This document shows, in pieces, positions 52,022 to 61,580 of a stretch of 64,000 nt of DNA. The translations under genes and the position numbers were made by a program. Under the pieces are notes generated by a model that had not been told where the DNA came from, did not search any database, and saw only the letters and a program-made list of their open reading frames with translations. The stretch is from Sphingomonas bisphenolicum. GTDB lineage: Bacteria; Pseudomonadota; Alphaproteobacteria; Sphingomonadales; Sphingomonadaceae. Every line of letters begins with the position of its first letter. Within the stretch, counting starts at the first letter, position 1. The DNA is taken from NCBI RefSeq assembly GCF_024349785.1, contig NZ_AP018817.1, forward strand, positions 3,193,501 to 3,257,500, written 5' to 3'.

Positions 52022-53653
52022 ATGTATCGCTACGACAGCTATGACCAGTCCATCGTCGACGCTCGCGTCGAGGAATTTCGCGACCAGGTGCAGCGCCGCC
52101 TGACCGGCGCGCTGACAGAGGATCAGTTCAAGCCGCTCCGGCTGATGAATGGCCTCTACCTCCAGTTGCACGCCTATATGCTGCGTGTCGCCATCCCTTA
52201 TGGCACGCTGTCGGGCAAACAGATGCGCAAGCTGGGCGAGATCGCGGCGAAATATGATCGCGGCTATGGTCACTTCACCACGCGCCAAAATCTCCAATAT
52301 AACTGGATCAAGCTGGCCGACGCGCCCGACATCCTGGCCGAGCTGGCGACGGTGGAGATGCATGCCATCCAGACGTCGGGCAACTGCATCCGCAACATCA
52401 GTTCCGACCAATATGCCGGCGTCAGCGCCGACGAGGTGGCAGATCCCCGCCCCTGGGCCGAACTGCTGCGCCAATGGTCGAGCTTCCACCCGGAATTCAC
52501 CTATCTGCCGCGCAAGTTCAAGATTTGCGTGATCGCCAGCGACGATGATCGCGCGGCGATGCGGCTGCACGATATCGGCCTTAAGCTGGTGTCGAAAGAC
52601 GGCAAGATCGGCGCCGAAGTCTATGCTGGCGGCGGCATGGGCCGCACACCGATGGTCGCACCGCTTATCAACGGCTTCGTGCCGGAAGATGAGATTATTT
52701 CTTATCTGGAAGCCTGCCTGCGCGTGTATAACCGCTACGGCCGCCGCGACAATAAGTACAAGGCCCGGATCAAAATCCTGGTCCACGAGATTGGCGTCGA
52801 TGACTATAAGCGCCAGGTTGAGGAAGAGTTCGCCCATATGCGCACGCTTGGCCTCAACCCGCCGGTCGAGGAACTGGGCCGCATCCGCGCCTTCTTCGCC
52901 GCACCGGCCTATGAAAACGGCCTGTCCGATGCGATCGAACGCGCCGACCCGGCCTTCGCCCTTTGGGTCGATCGTCAGGTCGCGCCACACAAGGCGCCCG
53001 GCTATGCCATCGTCAATATCAGCCTGAAGCCGCTGACCGGCATTCCCGGCGACGCATCGGCGGAGCAGATCGAACTGGTCGCGACCTTGGCCGAGCAATA
53101 TTCGCTTGACGAACTGCGCGTCACCCATGCGCAGAACCTGGTCCTGCCGCACGTGAAGAAGGCCGACCTCCACGCCATCTGGCAGAAGCTGGAGGAAGCG
53201 GGTCTGGCCGAGGCCAATCTCGACCTCATCACCGACATCATCGCCTGTCCAGGCCTTGATTATTGCGCCCTCGCCAATGCGCGCTCGATCCCGCTGGCGC
53301 AGAAGATCGCGCAGCGCTTCGCCGCGGCGGAGCGTCAGGCGGAACTGGGGGAACTCAAGGTCAAGATTTCGGGCTGCATCAATGCCTGCGGCCATCACCA
53401 TGCCGGCCATATCGGCGTTCTGGGTGTCGATCGGAAAGGCGTGGAGAATTTCCAGCTCTCGCTGGGCGGATCGGGCGCGGAGGATGCATCGCTGGGTCAG
53501 ATCACCGGGCCGGGCTTTTCGGAAGACGGCGTGGTCGATGCTATCGAGAAGGTCACGGACCTCTATCTCGCGCAGCGCGAAGGTGGCGAACGCTTCCTCG
53601 ACACCTATCGCCGCATCGGCATGAAGCCCTTCAAGGAGGCGATCTATGGTTGA
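52022..53653 (+). CDS. cysI: Ferredoxin-type sulfite/nitrite reductase (CysI)
   Basis: 543 residues. The siroheme/[4Fe-4S] cysteines are present as IIACPGLDYCALANAR (C-x5-C) and ISGCINACGHHHAG (C-x3-C). N-terminal and middle domains contain YGHFTTRQNLQYNWI and NCIRNISSDQYAGV, typical of the parachain fold. It reduces sulfite to sulfide for cysteine synthesis. It is the core of the operon and overlaps the next gene by 8 bp. Confidence 0.95.
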   Translation: MYRYDSYDQSIVDARVEEFRDQVQRRLTGALTEDQFKPLRLMNGLYLQLHAYMLRVAIPYGTLSGKQMRKLGEIAAKYDRGYGHFTTRQNLQYNWIKLADAPDILAELATVEMHAIQTSGNCIRNISSDQYAGVSADEVADPRPWAELLRQWSSFHPEFTYLPRKFKICVIASDDDRAAMRLHDIGLKLVSKDGKIGAEVYAGGGMGRTPMVAPLINGFVPEDEIISYLEACLRVYNRYGRRDNKYKARIKILVHEIGVDDYKRQVEEEFAHMRTLGLNPPVEELGRIRAFFAAPAYENGLSDAIERADPAFALWVDRQVAPHKAPGYAIVNISLKPLTGIPGDASAEQIELVATLAEQYSLDELRVTHAQNLVLPHVKKADLHAIWQKLEEAGLAEANLDLITDIIACPGLDYCALANARSIPLAQKIAQRFAAAERQAELGELKVKISGCINACGHHHAGHIGVLGVDRKGVENFQLSLGGSGAEDASLGQITGPGFSEDGVVDAIEKVTDLYLAQREGGERFLDTYRRIGMKPFKEAIYG

Positions 53654-54086
53654 ATTCCTGTCCTTCCGCGACGGCGAAGCCGCGCAGGAACCCTCCGTCA
53701 CGGTCGAGGCCTTTACCGGCCAGTCCAACTCGACCGCCGTCCGCATCGAAGCGGGTGAAGATGCGCGCGAACTGCTGCCCTATCTCGATCGCCTGTCGCT
53801 GGTGGAGATAAATTTCCCCGCTTATGGGGACGGGCGCGGCTATTCCGCCGCCCGCATCCTGCGGGAATCCGGCTATCGGGGCGAACTGCGCGCGGTGGGC
53901 GACGTGCTGGTCGATCAGATCGTCGCCATGCGCCGCTGCGGTTTCGACAGTTTTCATCCCGCCAAGCCGCTGGACGACGCCGCCGTCGACCGCGCGCTCC
54001 ATCGCTATGCCGACGTCTATCAGAAGGCGATCGACGGCCGCACCCCGATTTGGGCGAAACGGCACCCGGAGAAGATTAATGGCTGA
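53646..54086 (+). CDS. DUF934 protein, sulfite-reduction operon
   Basis: 146 residues with the family core IEAGEDARELLPYLDRLSLV and NFPAYGDGRGYSAARILRES. DUF934 members sit next to cysI in many proteobacteria and are thought to aid sulfite reduction. It overlaps CysI by 8 bp and CysH by 8 bp, so all three are translationally linked. No cofactor motif is visible. Confidence 0.85.
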   Translation: MVEFLSFRDGEAAQEPSVTVEAFTGQSNSTAVRIEAGEDARELLPYLDRLSLVEINFPAYGDGRGYSAARILRESGYRGELRAVGDVLVDQIVAMRRCGFDSFHPAKPLDDAAVDRALHRYADVYQKAIDGRTPIWAKRHPEKING

Positions 54087-54864
54087 ACCTGCTCGTCAGA
54101 TCGACCTGATCGACGCCCGCCCCGCCTTCACCCAGGCACAGGCCGATGCGCTGAACGCGCGGTTTGAGGGCGTCGATACGATCACCATGCTCAAGACCGT
54201 GTTTGCAGAAGGGCTCGCCGGCAATGTCGCCGTCGTCTCCTCCTTCGGCACTGAAAGCGCGGTGCTGCTCGATCTGGTGGCGAAGGCCGATCCGACCATT
54301 CCGGTGATCTTCGTCGATACGTTGAAGATGTTCGCCGAGACGCTCAACTATCGCGATACGCTCATCAAGCGCTTCGGTTTTACCGACAGCCGCACGGTGA
54401 CGCCGATCGCCGACGTCATCGCCAAGAAGGACGAGACCGGCCTGCGCTGGTCCTACGACCCGGACGGCTGCTGCGAAATCCGCAAGGTCGAACCGATGAA
54501 GCGCGCCAAGGATGGCCTGGATGCCTGGATTTCGGGCCGCAAGGCGTTCCAGTCGGTGACGCGCCAGAACCTGCCCCGTTTCGAAGTCGAAGACGGCCGG
54601 CTCAAGCTCAATCCCCTGGGCGACTGGAACAAGGCCGATCTGGAGGCCTATTTCGAGGCCGAGAAACTGCCTCGCCATCCGCTGGAGGCGCAAGGCTATC
54701 TGTCGATCGGCTGCGAACCCTGCACGTCGAAGGTGATGCCGGGCGAAGACCCGCGTGCGGGCCGCTGGCGCGGCTGGGACAAGGTGGAATGCGGTATCCA
54801 TTCGCCGGTCACGCCGATCCCCGTCGTCGATCCCGAAGACCCCGCCAACCAGCCGGTGTTCTGA
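54079..54864 (+). CDS. cysH: Assimilatory APS/PAPS reductase CysH (4Fe-4S type)
   Basis: 261 residues from ATG 54079. The PP-loop region (VVSSFGTESAVLLDLVAKAD) is followed by DPDGCCEIRKVEPMK and the C-terminal SIGCEPCTSKV plus VECGIHS. The CC...CxxC set binds a [4Fe-4S] cluster, and the ECGIH cysteine is the catalytic residue. This set marks the APS-reducing form rather than the PAPS-only enzyme. It produces sulfite for CysI. It is last in the operon. Confidence 0.93.
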   Translation: MAEPARQIDLIDARPAFTQAQADALNARFEGVDTITMLKTVFAEGLAGNVAVVSSFGTESAVLLDLVAKADPTIPVIFVDTLKMFAETLNYRDTLIKRFGFTDSRTVTPIADVIAKKDETGLRWSYDPDGCCEIRKVEPMKRAKDGLDAWISGRKAFQSVTRQNLPRFEVEDGRLKLNPLGDWNKADLEAYFEAEKLPRHPLEAQGYLSIGCEPCTSKVMPGEDPRAGRWRGWDKVECGIHSPVTPIPVVDPEDPANQPVF

Positions 54865-54914
54865 CATAGGCAAGCCTGTGCCGCCCGTCCTGCGCCGCCG
54901 CTCCTGCCAATCAT

Positions 54915-54935
54915 GGCCGCCTGATTTCGGCGGCC
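54915..54935 (+). terminator. Hairpin after cysH
   Basis: GGCCGCC and GGCGGCC form a perfect 7-bp stem with a TGATTTC loop, 50 bp after the cysH stop. There is no U-tract. It probably contributes to termination of the cys operon. Confidence 0.4.
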
Positions 54936-54962
54936 CCTAACAATCGCTGCATTTAGTCCCCA

Positions 54963-54980
54963 TATGCCGATTTCGGCATA
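54963..54980. promoter_or_regulatory. Perfect palindrome TATGCCGA-TT-TCGGCATA
   Basis: 18 bp of perfect dyad symmetry in the gap before the GT14 gene. It may be an operator or a hairpin. No regulator gene is nearby. The rest of the gap (54981-55116) has no recognised feature. Confidence 0.35.
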
Positions 54981-55116
54981 GGACCGGGGCGGCCTCGCTT
55001 CGACCTGAACCCCTTATGTCGGTCGAACTCCGGTTCGATCATTTTCCAAAAGGCTGGAAACACCTGCATCGCATCGGTCGATCGGCCCGATGCGTGCCCG
55101 ATGGAGTACGCCCTGC

Positions 55117-56028
55117 ATGATCGCCTATCTGATCCTCGTCCATCGCTTTCCAGAGCAGTTCAAACGCATGTTCCAGGCCATCTATGTGCCGGGCAACCAC
55201 TATCTGATCCACGTAGACCAGCGATCGGGCGCAGCCATGACGGCCGACATCGCCGCCTTCCTCAAACCCTATATCAACGTCGCCATGCTACCGTCGCGCA
55301 AGATGCTGTGGGGCGGGTACAGTCTGGTGGACGCCGAATTGCGGGGCATGGCCAAGCTGCTGGAGATGAATGCGGACTGGCGTTATTTCATCAATTTGAG
55401 CGGGCAGGATTTTCCGCTCAAGTCTCAGGCCTATATCGCCGACTATCTGGCCCGCCATGACGGCACGGAGTTCATCCGCAACGTACCCCAACAGGCGGTT
55501 CGCCCGGACACGATGAATCGCCTCAGCCATTATTTCGTCGAAGCCTGCAACCGCATCGTGCGCACTGGCATACGTCGCCGGCCGATGGCCGGGATCACGC
55601 CCTATATCGGCACCCAGTGGAAGGCGGTCACGCGCGAATTCTGCGCCTTCGCCTGCCACGCACCTGCGGCCCGCCGCTTCAAGCAATTTTATCGCCGCAC
55701 CCTGATTGCCGACGAAGGTTTTTTCCAGACACTCATGATGAACGCCTTTGCCGGCGGCAAGGTGGTCAATGACGATCTGCGCACGATCGACTGGATCCCC
55801 GATGGAGACGTCAAGCTGCGCCCCCGCACCTTCGTCACCCGCGACGCGCTGCGACTGACGCTCAGCCCCGACCTGTTCGCCCGCAAATTCGACGTGCAGG
55901 AGGACAGCCATATTCTCGACCTGCTCGAAGCCCATCTTCAGACGTCCGCCGCCGTAACGCTGCCGGCACCGGGGAGCATCCACGCAACATTGTCACCGGC
56001 TTCTGAACGGATCGTCTCTCCAGCCTGA
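55117..56028 (+). CDS. GT14-like beta-1,6-N-acetylglucosaminyltransferase
   Basis: 303 residues from ATG 55117. The start MIAYLILVHRFPEQFKRMFQ with HVDQRSGAAMTADIAAFLKP and YFINLSGQDFPLKSQAYIAD, ending DEGFFQTLMMNAF, matches the core-2/I-branching fold of GT14, with S-G-x-D-F-P and the conserved D-E. Bacterial members act in surface polysaccharide synthesis. The acceptor is unknown. A Shine-Dalgarno GGAG lies 12 bases upstream. No membrane segment is obvious, so it probably acts on the cytoplasmic face. Confidence 0.82.
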   Translation: MIAYLILVHRFPEQFKRMFQAIYVPGNHYLIHVDQRSGAAMTADIAAFLKPYINVAMLPSRKMLWGGYSLVDAELRGMAKLLEMNADWRYFINLSGQDFPLKSQAYIADYLARHDGTEFIRNVPQQAVRPDTMNRLSHYFVEACNRIVRTGIRRRPMAGITPYIGTQWKAVTREFCAFACHAPAARRFKQFYRRTLIADEGFFQTLMMNAFAGGKVVNDDLRTIDWIPDGDVKLRPRTFVTRDALRLTLSPDLFARKFDVQEDSHILDLLEAHLQTSAAVTLPAPGSIHATLSPASERIVSPA

Positions 56029-56234
56029 AATCGGACGGCGGCCTCCACGCGCCGTCACGCCCTCCCATATGATCGATTCAGAAAGTCCCGCCCGACTGCC
56101 GACCTTCCGATCGATCGGAAGGCCGGAAAAATCGGCCTTGCGGGGTTCCGTCTCGCACCCGACGTCGCTATGGGTCGGCCTTCCCGGCCTGACCGGTCGC
56201 AGCACGGGCGGATTATCGGCATGGCGCCACTATC

Positions 56235-57533
56235 ATGATCGGACAGCTTCGCCTGTTCCGGCGGCGGGCACGCGTCATCATGCGCCGCCATGGCCCCGAA
56301 GCACTGATCTGGCGGCGGCGTATCGCCATATTGGCCGGCGCGGTGCTGGTCGGCCTGACGGCGCTGCTGTTCGCCGAACTGGCCGACCATGCCGGCGCGC
56401 TGTTCCGGCGCATGGTCGCCTGGTGCTGGTGGCTTCCGCTGGTCGTGACGCCCCTGGGGTTCGCCGCCTTCGCCTGGATCACGATGAAGCTCGCCCCTGC
56501 CGCCAAAGGATCGGGCATACCGCAGGTAATCGCCGCCGCGCGCAATCCCGACGCAGGGATGAAGCAACTGGTGTCCGCCCGCACAGCCTTCGTCAAATTC
56601 TGGCTGACCATCGGCACCTTGCTGTTCGGCGCGTCGGTGGGCCGCGAAGGTCCGACGGTCCAGATCGCCGCCAGCATCATGGGCTATATGCACCGCTTCA
56701 TGCGCATCCCGCTGCGCGCGTCGGTGTTCATCGCCGGTGGCGCGGCGGGCGTGGCGGCGGCGTTCAACACGCCGCTGGCCGGGGTCGCCTTCGCCATCGA
56801 GGAACTGGCGGCCGCCTATGAGCAGCGCATGACCCTGCTGGTGATGGCCGCCGTGCTGATCGCGGGCATGGTCAGCCTGGGGCTGGCCGGCGACTATGTC
56901 TATTTCGGGGAGATGCGCCAGACGTTGAGCGTCCATGACGCGCTGATCGCCGCACCGGTGGCGGGCTTTCTGGGCGGGATCGCCGGCGGCCTCTTTTCCC
57001 GGCTGATGCTGGCGTCCGGCTCCACCCGATGGAAGCCGATGCGGTGGCTGCGCGAGCGGCCGGTCCGACTTGCCTTGCTGTGCGGGTCCGCGGTCGCGAT
57101 CATGGGGGTCGCAACGGGATTGACCTGGGGCACCGGCTACGAAACGGCGCAGGCGGTCATCACGGGACGGGACGTGCCATTGTGGTTCGGCGCGGCGAAA
57201 TTCGTGTCGACGCTGGCAACCGCCATATCCGGCCTGCCGGGCGGCATCTTCGCACCCTCCTTGTCGGTTGGCGCCGGCATCGGCGACATGCTGCGCAGCC
57301 TGTTCCCCAGCTATCCGCAGGGCGCCGTGGTGCTGCTGGGCATGGTCGCCTATTTCACCGGCGTCGTCCGCGCGCCGTTGACCGCCGTCATCATCATTTC
57401 CGAAACCACCGCCAGCCGCGGATTGATGATGCCCCTGCTCGCAGCGGCCCTGGTCGCCGACTTTTCGGCCCAGCTCGTCAGCAAGGAACGGCTATATCAT
57501 GGCCTCGCCAAACGTTTCGCGCTGCCCGGTTGA
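56235..57533 (+). CDS. ClC-family chloride channel/exchanger
   Basis: 432 residues with about ten hydrophobic helices. The Cl- selectivity motifs are present: GSGIPQVIAA, GREGPTVQIAASIMGY with the gating glutamate, and PGGIFAPSLSVGAGI. A second acidic pair (FAIEELAAAYE) matches the proton glutamate region of CLC-ec1, so H+/Cl- antiport is likely. It has no CBS domains. It stands alone with no operon partner. Confidence 0.92.
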   Translation: MIGQLRLFRRRARVIMRRHGPEALIWRRRIAILAGAVLVGLTALLFAELADHAGALFRRMVAWCWWLPLVVTPLGFAAFAWITMKLAPAAKGSGIPQVIAAARNPDAGMKQLVSARTAFVKFWLTIGTLLFGASVGREGPTVQIAASIMGYMHRFMRIPLRASVFIAGGAAGVAAAFNTPLAGVAFAIEELAAAYEQRMTLLVMAAVLIAGMVSLGLAGDYVYFGEMRQTLSVHDALIAAPVAGFLGGIAGGLFSRLMLASGSTRWKPMRWLRERPVRLALLCGSAVAIMGVATGLTWGTGYETAQAVITGRDVPLWFGAAKFVSTLATAISGLPGGIFAPSLSVGAGIGDMLRSLFPSYPQGAVVLLGMVAYFTGVVRAPLTAVIIISETTASRGLMMPLLAAALVADFSAQLVSKERLYHGLAKRFALPG

Positions 57534-57631
57534 ATCTGTCTCGTTTGCGTAACTAAGTTACAAGCGGCTGGACGAACCATGCTAGCCCGGCGATATACAT
57601 GGCCCATTGTCAGACATAAGGGAGTCGCCCC

Positions 57632-59431
57632 ATGGACCGCCGTCAATTCCTCGCCACCACCGGTGCCGTCGCGCTTACCGCCGGCGCCCCCCGCGCGCTG
57701 GCGCAGGCAGCCGGTAGCGACGATGCGCGCCTGTCGGCCGCCTTCGCCGCCATTTTCGAGCGGCAACTGGACCTCTCGCCCAGCTTCGTCACCAGCCTGG
57801 GCCTCGACAAGGGCGCGCGTGCTGGGGCCAAAAGCCAGCTCGACGACAACAGCAAGTCTGCGATGCTGAAACGGTTGGCCGCGACGCAAGGCGCGATCAA
57901 GGAGTTGGACAGCTATAAGGCCGCCAGCCTGTCCGATGCGCAGCGGCTCAACCTCGACGTCATTCTCTACGCGCTGGACCAGCAGACCGTTGCGCCAGCC
58001 AAATTCGGCTTGAACAGCGCGGTGCGCCCCTATCGCATCTTCCAGCAGGGCGGCAGCTATTTCTCGACGCCCGATTTCCTGAATACCGCCCACACCATCA
58101 ACGCCGCCGCCGATGGCGACGCCTATGTCGCGCGGCTGGAAGCCTTCGCCCGCAACCTGCGCACCGACACCGCGCTCCAGCGCGACGAAGCCGCGCGCGG
58201 CTATCTGGCGCCGGGCTGGTCGCTCGACCTGACGCTCGGCCAGATGAAGAAGCTGCGCGGGCAGCCCGCCCCCGACAGTTCGATGGTCCAGTCGCTGGTC
58301 AAGCGCGCCGCCGCCAAGGGGATCTCGGGCGACTGGCAGGCGCAGGCGGCCGCGGTAGTGGAAAAATCCATCTACCCCGCGCTGGACGAGCAGATCGCCG
58401 CGATCGAAAGTCTACGGGGCAAGACCGCGGCTGGCGATGGCATATGGCGCACGCCGCGCGGCGACGAAATCTATGCCGTCGCGCTCAAGAGCGCGACGAC
58501 GACCGACCTGTCCGCCGACCAGATCCACGCCATGGGGCTGGAGCAGGTGGCCGATATCAGCGCCCAGCTCGACACCATTTTGAAGAGCGCAGGCTACAGC
58601 AAGGGCATGATCGGCGAGCGCCTCGCCGCGCTCAATGTCGAACCCTCGCAACTCTATGCCGACAGCACGGACGGGCGGACGGCCTTGCTGGCGCAGCTCA
58701 ATCGCGATCTCGATGCGATGAAGGCCAGACTTCCCAACGCCTTCACCACCATTCCCGATACGGCATTGGAAATTCGCGCGGTGCCGGTCGAGATTCAGGA
58801 TGGCGCCTCCAACGGCTATTATAACCGCGCCGCGCTCGACGGATCGCGGCCCGCCATCTATTTCATCAACCTCAAGGATGTCGGCGACTGGCCGAAATAT
58901 GGCCTGCCGGCGCTGACCTATCATGAGGGCGTGCCGGGCCATCACCTCCAGATCTCGACCGCCCAGACAGCCGGCGACATCCCGATGCTGCGCAAGACCG
59001 CCTTCATGAGCGCCTATAGCGAAGGCTGGGCGCTCTATGCCGAGCAACTGGCCGACGAACTGGGCGGCTATGCGACGCCGCTCGACCGGGCCGGCTATCT
59101 CCAGTCCTTCCTCTTCCGCGCGGCGCGACTGGTGGTCGACACCGGCATCCATGCGAAGAAATGGGATGTGAAGCAGGCGACCGACTATATGGTGGAGAAG
59201 ACCGGCTTCGCCCGGCCGCGTTGCCAGCGGGAGGTCGAGCGCTACTGCACCCAGCCCGGCCAGGCGACCAGCTACAAGGTCGGCCATGGCGTCTGGACGA
59301 AAGCCCGCGCCGACGCCCAGGCCGTGCAGGGAAAAGCCTTCGATCTCAAGCAGTTCCACGCCATTCTTGAGGAAGGTGCGATGCCGCTGTCGATGCTGGA
59401 GAAACGGGTCGCCGCGCGGGCGAAGGGCTAG
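57632..59431 (+). CDS. DUF885 family exported hydrolase
   Basis: 599 residues. MDRRQFLATTGAVALTAGAP is a twin-arginine-type signal (RRQFL), so export is likely. The catalytic-looking block is ALTYHEGVPGHHLQIST (H-E-x-x-x-x-H-H), the metal-binding region of DUF885, a metallopeptidase-like family. Another conserved segment is TAFMSAYSEGWALYAEQL. The substrate is unknown. It is convergent with dnaB and separated by a strong inverted repeat. Confidence 0.85.
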   Translation: MDRRQFLATTGAVALTAGAPRALAQAAGSDDARLSAAFAAIFERQLDLSPSFVTSLGLDKGARAGAKSQLDDNSKSAMLKRLAATQGAIKELDSYKAASLSDAQRLNLDVILYALDQQTVAPAKFGLNSAVRPYRIFQQGGSYFSTPDFLNTAHTINAAADGDAYVARLEAFARNLRTDTALQRDEAARGYLAPGWSLDLTLGQMKKLRGQPAPDSSMVQSLVKRAAAKGISGDWQAQAAAVVEKSIYPALDEQIAAIESLRGKTAAGDGIWRTPRGDEIYAVALKSATTTDLSADQIHAMGLEQVADISAQLDTILKSAGYSKGMIGERLAALNVEPSQLYADSTDGRTALLAQLNRDLDAMKARLPNAFTTIPDTALEIRAVPVEIQDGASNGYYNRAALDGSRPAIYFINLKDVGDWPKYGLPALTYHEGVPGHHLQISTAQTAGDIPMLRKTAFMSAYSEGWALYAEQLADELGGYATPLDRAGYLQSFLFRAARLVVDTGIHAKKWDVKQATDYMVEKTGFARPRCQREVERYCTQPGQATSYKVGHGVWTKARADAQAVQGKAFDLKQFHAILEEGAMPLSMLEKRVAARAKG

Positions 59432-59443
59432 GCGCCCATGCCC

Positions 59444-59469
59444 CCGTTCGTGTCAGACGACACGAACGG
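59444..59469. terminator. Bidirectional hairpin between DUF885 and dnaB
   Basis: CCGTTCGTGTC-AGAC-GACACGAACGG: a perfect 11-bp stem with a 4-base loop, placed between the convergent stops at 59431 and 59486. It should end transcription from both sides. U-tracts are weak. Confidence 0.75.
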
Positions 59470-59485
59470 AGGCTGATCAGCCAGG

Positions 59486-60970
59486 TTATTCGTAGTTCAA
59501 ATCCTGATAGCTATCGTCCGCAATGTCCGAGAATCGCGTGATCTTCGCGTCGAACTTCATGCGGATGCGGCCGGTGGAGCCGTGGCGCTGCTTGGCGATG
59601 ATGACCTCGGCCAGGCCGTAGATTCGCTCCATATTTTCCTTCCACGTGGCGTAGGCCGCCTCATCGTCGGGCTTGGGCTCCTTGGCCGCTTCGTAATAAT
59701 CCTCGCGGAACACGAACCAGACCATGTCCGCGTCCTGTTCGATCGAGCCGGATTCGCGCAGGTCGGAGAGCTGCGGCCTTTTGTCTTCGCGCTGCTCCAC
59801 CGCACGGCTGAGCTGCGACAGCGCCAGCACCGGAACATGCAATTCTTTCGCCAACGTCTTCAAACCCCGCGAGATTTCCGAAATCTCGTTGACGCGATTC
59901 TCGTTGCCGCGGCCGGTGCCCTGCAATAGCTGAAGATAGTCGACAACGATGAAACCGATATCATGCCGCCGCTTCAACCGACGCGCGCGGGTGCGCAGCG
60001 CGGCGATGGTCAGGCCCGGCGTATCATCGATGAATAAAGGCAATTCCTGCAACTCTCGCGCCGCGCGCGACAGATTCTGGAAGTCCGCCCGGCTGATCTT
60101 GCCCATGCGCAGCGCTTCGCCGCTGATGCCCGACTGTTCGGCCAGAACGCGGGTCGCCAACTGGTCGGCCGACATTTCGAGGCTGAAGAAGGCGGTCTTG
60201 GCGCCCATATTCTTTTCCGCCGGGATGCCGTCGGCATTGTCGCGCAACCAGCGCGACGCCGCATTATAGGCGATGTTCGTCGCCAGCGACGTCTTTCCCA
60301 TGCCCGGCCGACCGGCCAGGATCATCAAGTCCGAATTGTGCAGGCCGCCGATCTTGGCGTTCAGGCTGTTGATCCCGGTCGTGATCCCCGACACATGACC
60401 GCCGCTGTTGAGCGCACGCTCCGCCACCTGCACCGCCGCGGTGGAGGCCATGAGGAAGCTCTTGACCGAACCACCCTCGCCCTCGCCCTCCGACACTTTG
60501 TAGAGCGCGACTTCGGCCGCCTCTATCTGCTCGCGCGGATTGACGGCTTCGCTGGTGTCCAGCGCATTTTCAACCAGTTCGCGGCCGACATTGACCAGTT
60601 CCCTGAGCAACGCCAGATCGTAGATCTGGGTGGCGAAGTCGCGCGCGCCGATCAGCGCCGCGCCATTGCCGGTCAGTTGCGCCAGATAGCCCGCCCCGCC
60701 CAGTTCCTTCAATGCCGGGTCCATGTCCAGCATGGGCTTGAGCGTGACCGGATTGGCGATCATGTCCTTGTCGAGCAGGCGCATGATCGCGTCGTAGATG
60801 CGGCCGTGCAGCGGCTCGAAAAAATGTTCGGCCTTGATCTTGAGCTGGACATCCTCGGCAATGCGGTTGTCGATCATGATCGCGCCCAGCAGCGCGGCTT
60901 CGGCCTCCACGTTGCGCGGCAATTCGGTGCCGCCATTGTCGGCGGGATTGATTTTCAGCAGTTCGACCAT
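59486..60970 (-). CDS. dnaB: Replicative DNA helicase DnaB
   Basis: 494 residues from ATG 60970. The N-terminal primase-binding domain begins VEAEAALLGAIMIDNRIAED. The RecA-like motor has Walker A GRPGMGKTSLATNIAY (~220) and the later motifs VVDYLQLLQGTGRGNENRVN and LRESGSIEQDADMVWFVFRE. It unwinds DNA ahead of the replication fork as a hexamer. A perfect DnaA box is in the divergent gap upstream. It is convergent with the DUF885 gene. Confidence 0.96.
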   Translation of the reverse strand: MVELLKINPADNGGTELPRNVEAEAALLGAIMIDNRIAEDVQLKIKAEHFFEPLHGRIYDAIMRLLDKDMIANPVTLKPMLDMDPALKELGGAGYLAQLTGNGAALIGARDFATQIYDLALLRELVNVGRELVENALDTSEAVNPREQIEAAEVALYKVSEGEGEGGSVKSFLMASTAAVQVAERALNSGGHVSGITTGINSLNAKIGGLHNSDLMILAGRPGMGKTSLATNIAYNAASRWLRDNADGIPAEKNMGAKTAFFSLEMSADQLATRVLAEQSGISGEALRMGKISRADFQNLSRAARELQELPLFIDDTPGLTIAALRTRARRLKRRHDIGFIVVDYLQLLQGTGRGNENRVNEISEISRGLKTLAKELHVPVLALSQLSRAVEQREDKRPQLSDLRESGSIEQDADMVWFVFREDYYEAAKEPKPDDEAAYATWKENMERIYGLAEVIIAKQRHGSTGRIRMKFDAKITRFSDIADDSYQDLNYE

Positions 60971-61025
60971 GGCCTCTCTTTCCTCTGCCGGCGCACGCCG
61001 CGCAAGGGCCAAGGCGGAAACCATC

Positions 61026-61034
61026 TGTGGATAA
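61026..61034 (-). promoter_or_regulatory. DnaA box (TTATCCACA) upstream of dnaB
   Basis: TGTGGATAA on the plus strand is the exact reverse complement of the consensus DnaA box TTATCCACA, 56 bp before the dnaB ATG in the gap shared with the UPF0262 gene. It could let DnaA control both divergent genes. A single chance match to nine bases is possible. Confidence 0.5.
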
Positions 61035-61084
61035 GTCGCGCTTGCTTTTCGCCGCGCGCCGCCGCACTGACTATGGGCTTCACC

Positions 61085-61567
61085 ATGGCCGATCCGCGCA
61101 TCATAGACATCCAGCTGGACCAGCGCACGATCCTGTGGCGCAATGCCGACGTGGAGCAGGAACGGCGCATCGCGATCTTCGACCTGCTTGAGGATAATCA
61201 CTTCGCGCCGCAGCGGGTCCATGCCGACGGCTATGCCGGCCCGTACAAGGTCGTGCTGCGGGTCGAGGACGGACGGCTGGTGATCGAGATCAACCGGGAG
61301 GACGACGCGCCGCTGGAGGCGATCATCCTGGGCCTGGGCCGCTTCCGTCGCCCGATCCGCGAATATTTCGCCATTTGCGACAGCTATTATCAGGCGATCA
61401 GCAACGCTTCCCCGCAACAGATCGAGACGGTGGACATGGCCCGGCGCGGCATCCACAATGATGCGGCGGAAGTGCTGAAGGAGCGGCTGGAGGGTAAGAT
61501 CGACGTCGATTTCGACACGGCGCGGCGGCTCTTCACGCTGATCTGCGTGCTGCATATCAAGGGGTAG
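61085..61567 (+). CDS. UPF0262 family protein
   Basis: 160 residues from ATG 61085; a second ATG at 61073 adds four codons. The opening MADPRIIDIQLDQRTILWRN with ERRIAIFDLLEDNHFAPQ, then RLVIEINREDDAPLEAIILG, fits UPF0262. The function is unknown. It is divergent from dnaB and precedes the GH25 gene after 13 bp. Confidence 0.78.
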   Translation: MADPRIIDIQLDQRTILWRNADVEQERRIAIFDLLEDNHFAPQRVHADGYAGPYKVVLRVEDGRLVIEINREDDAPLEAIILGLGRFRRPIREYFAICDSYYQAISNASPQQIETVDMARRGIHNDAAEVLKERLEGKIDVDFDTARRLFTLICVLHIKG

Positions 61568-61580
61568 AACGATCAGGGTT

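Noticed and set aside
51449..53746. 765-codon minus-strand open frame opposite the cys operon
   Set aside because: It is antisense to SUMT, DUF2849 and CysI, all of which have clear catalytic motifs. The antisense product has no domain and its length is a GC-skew effect.
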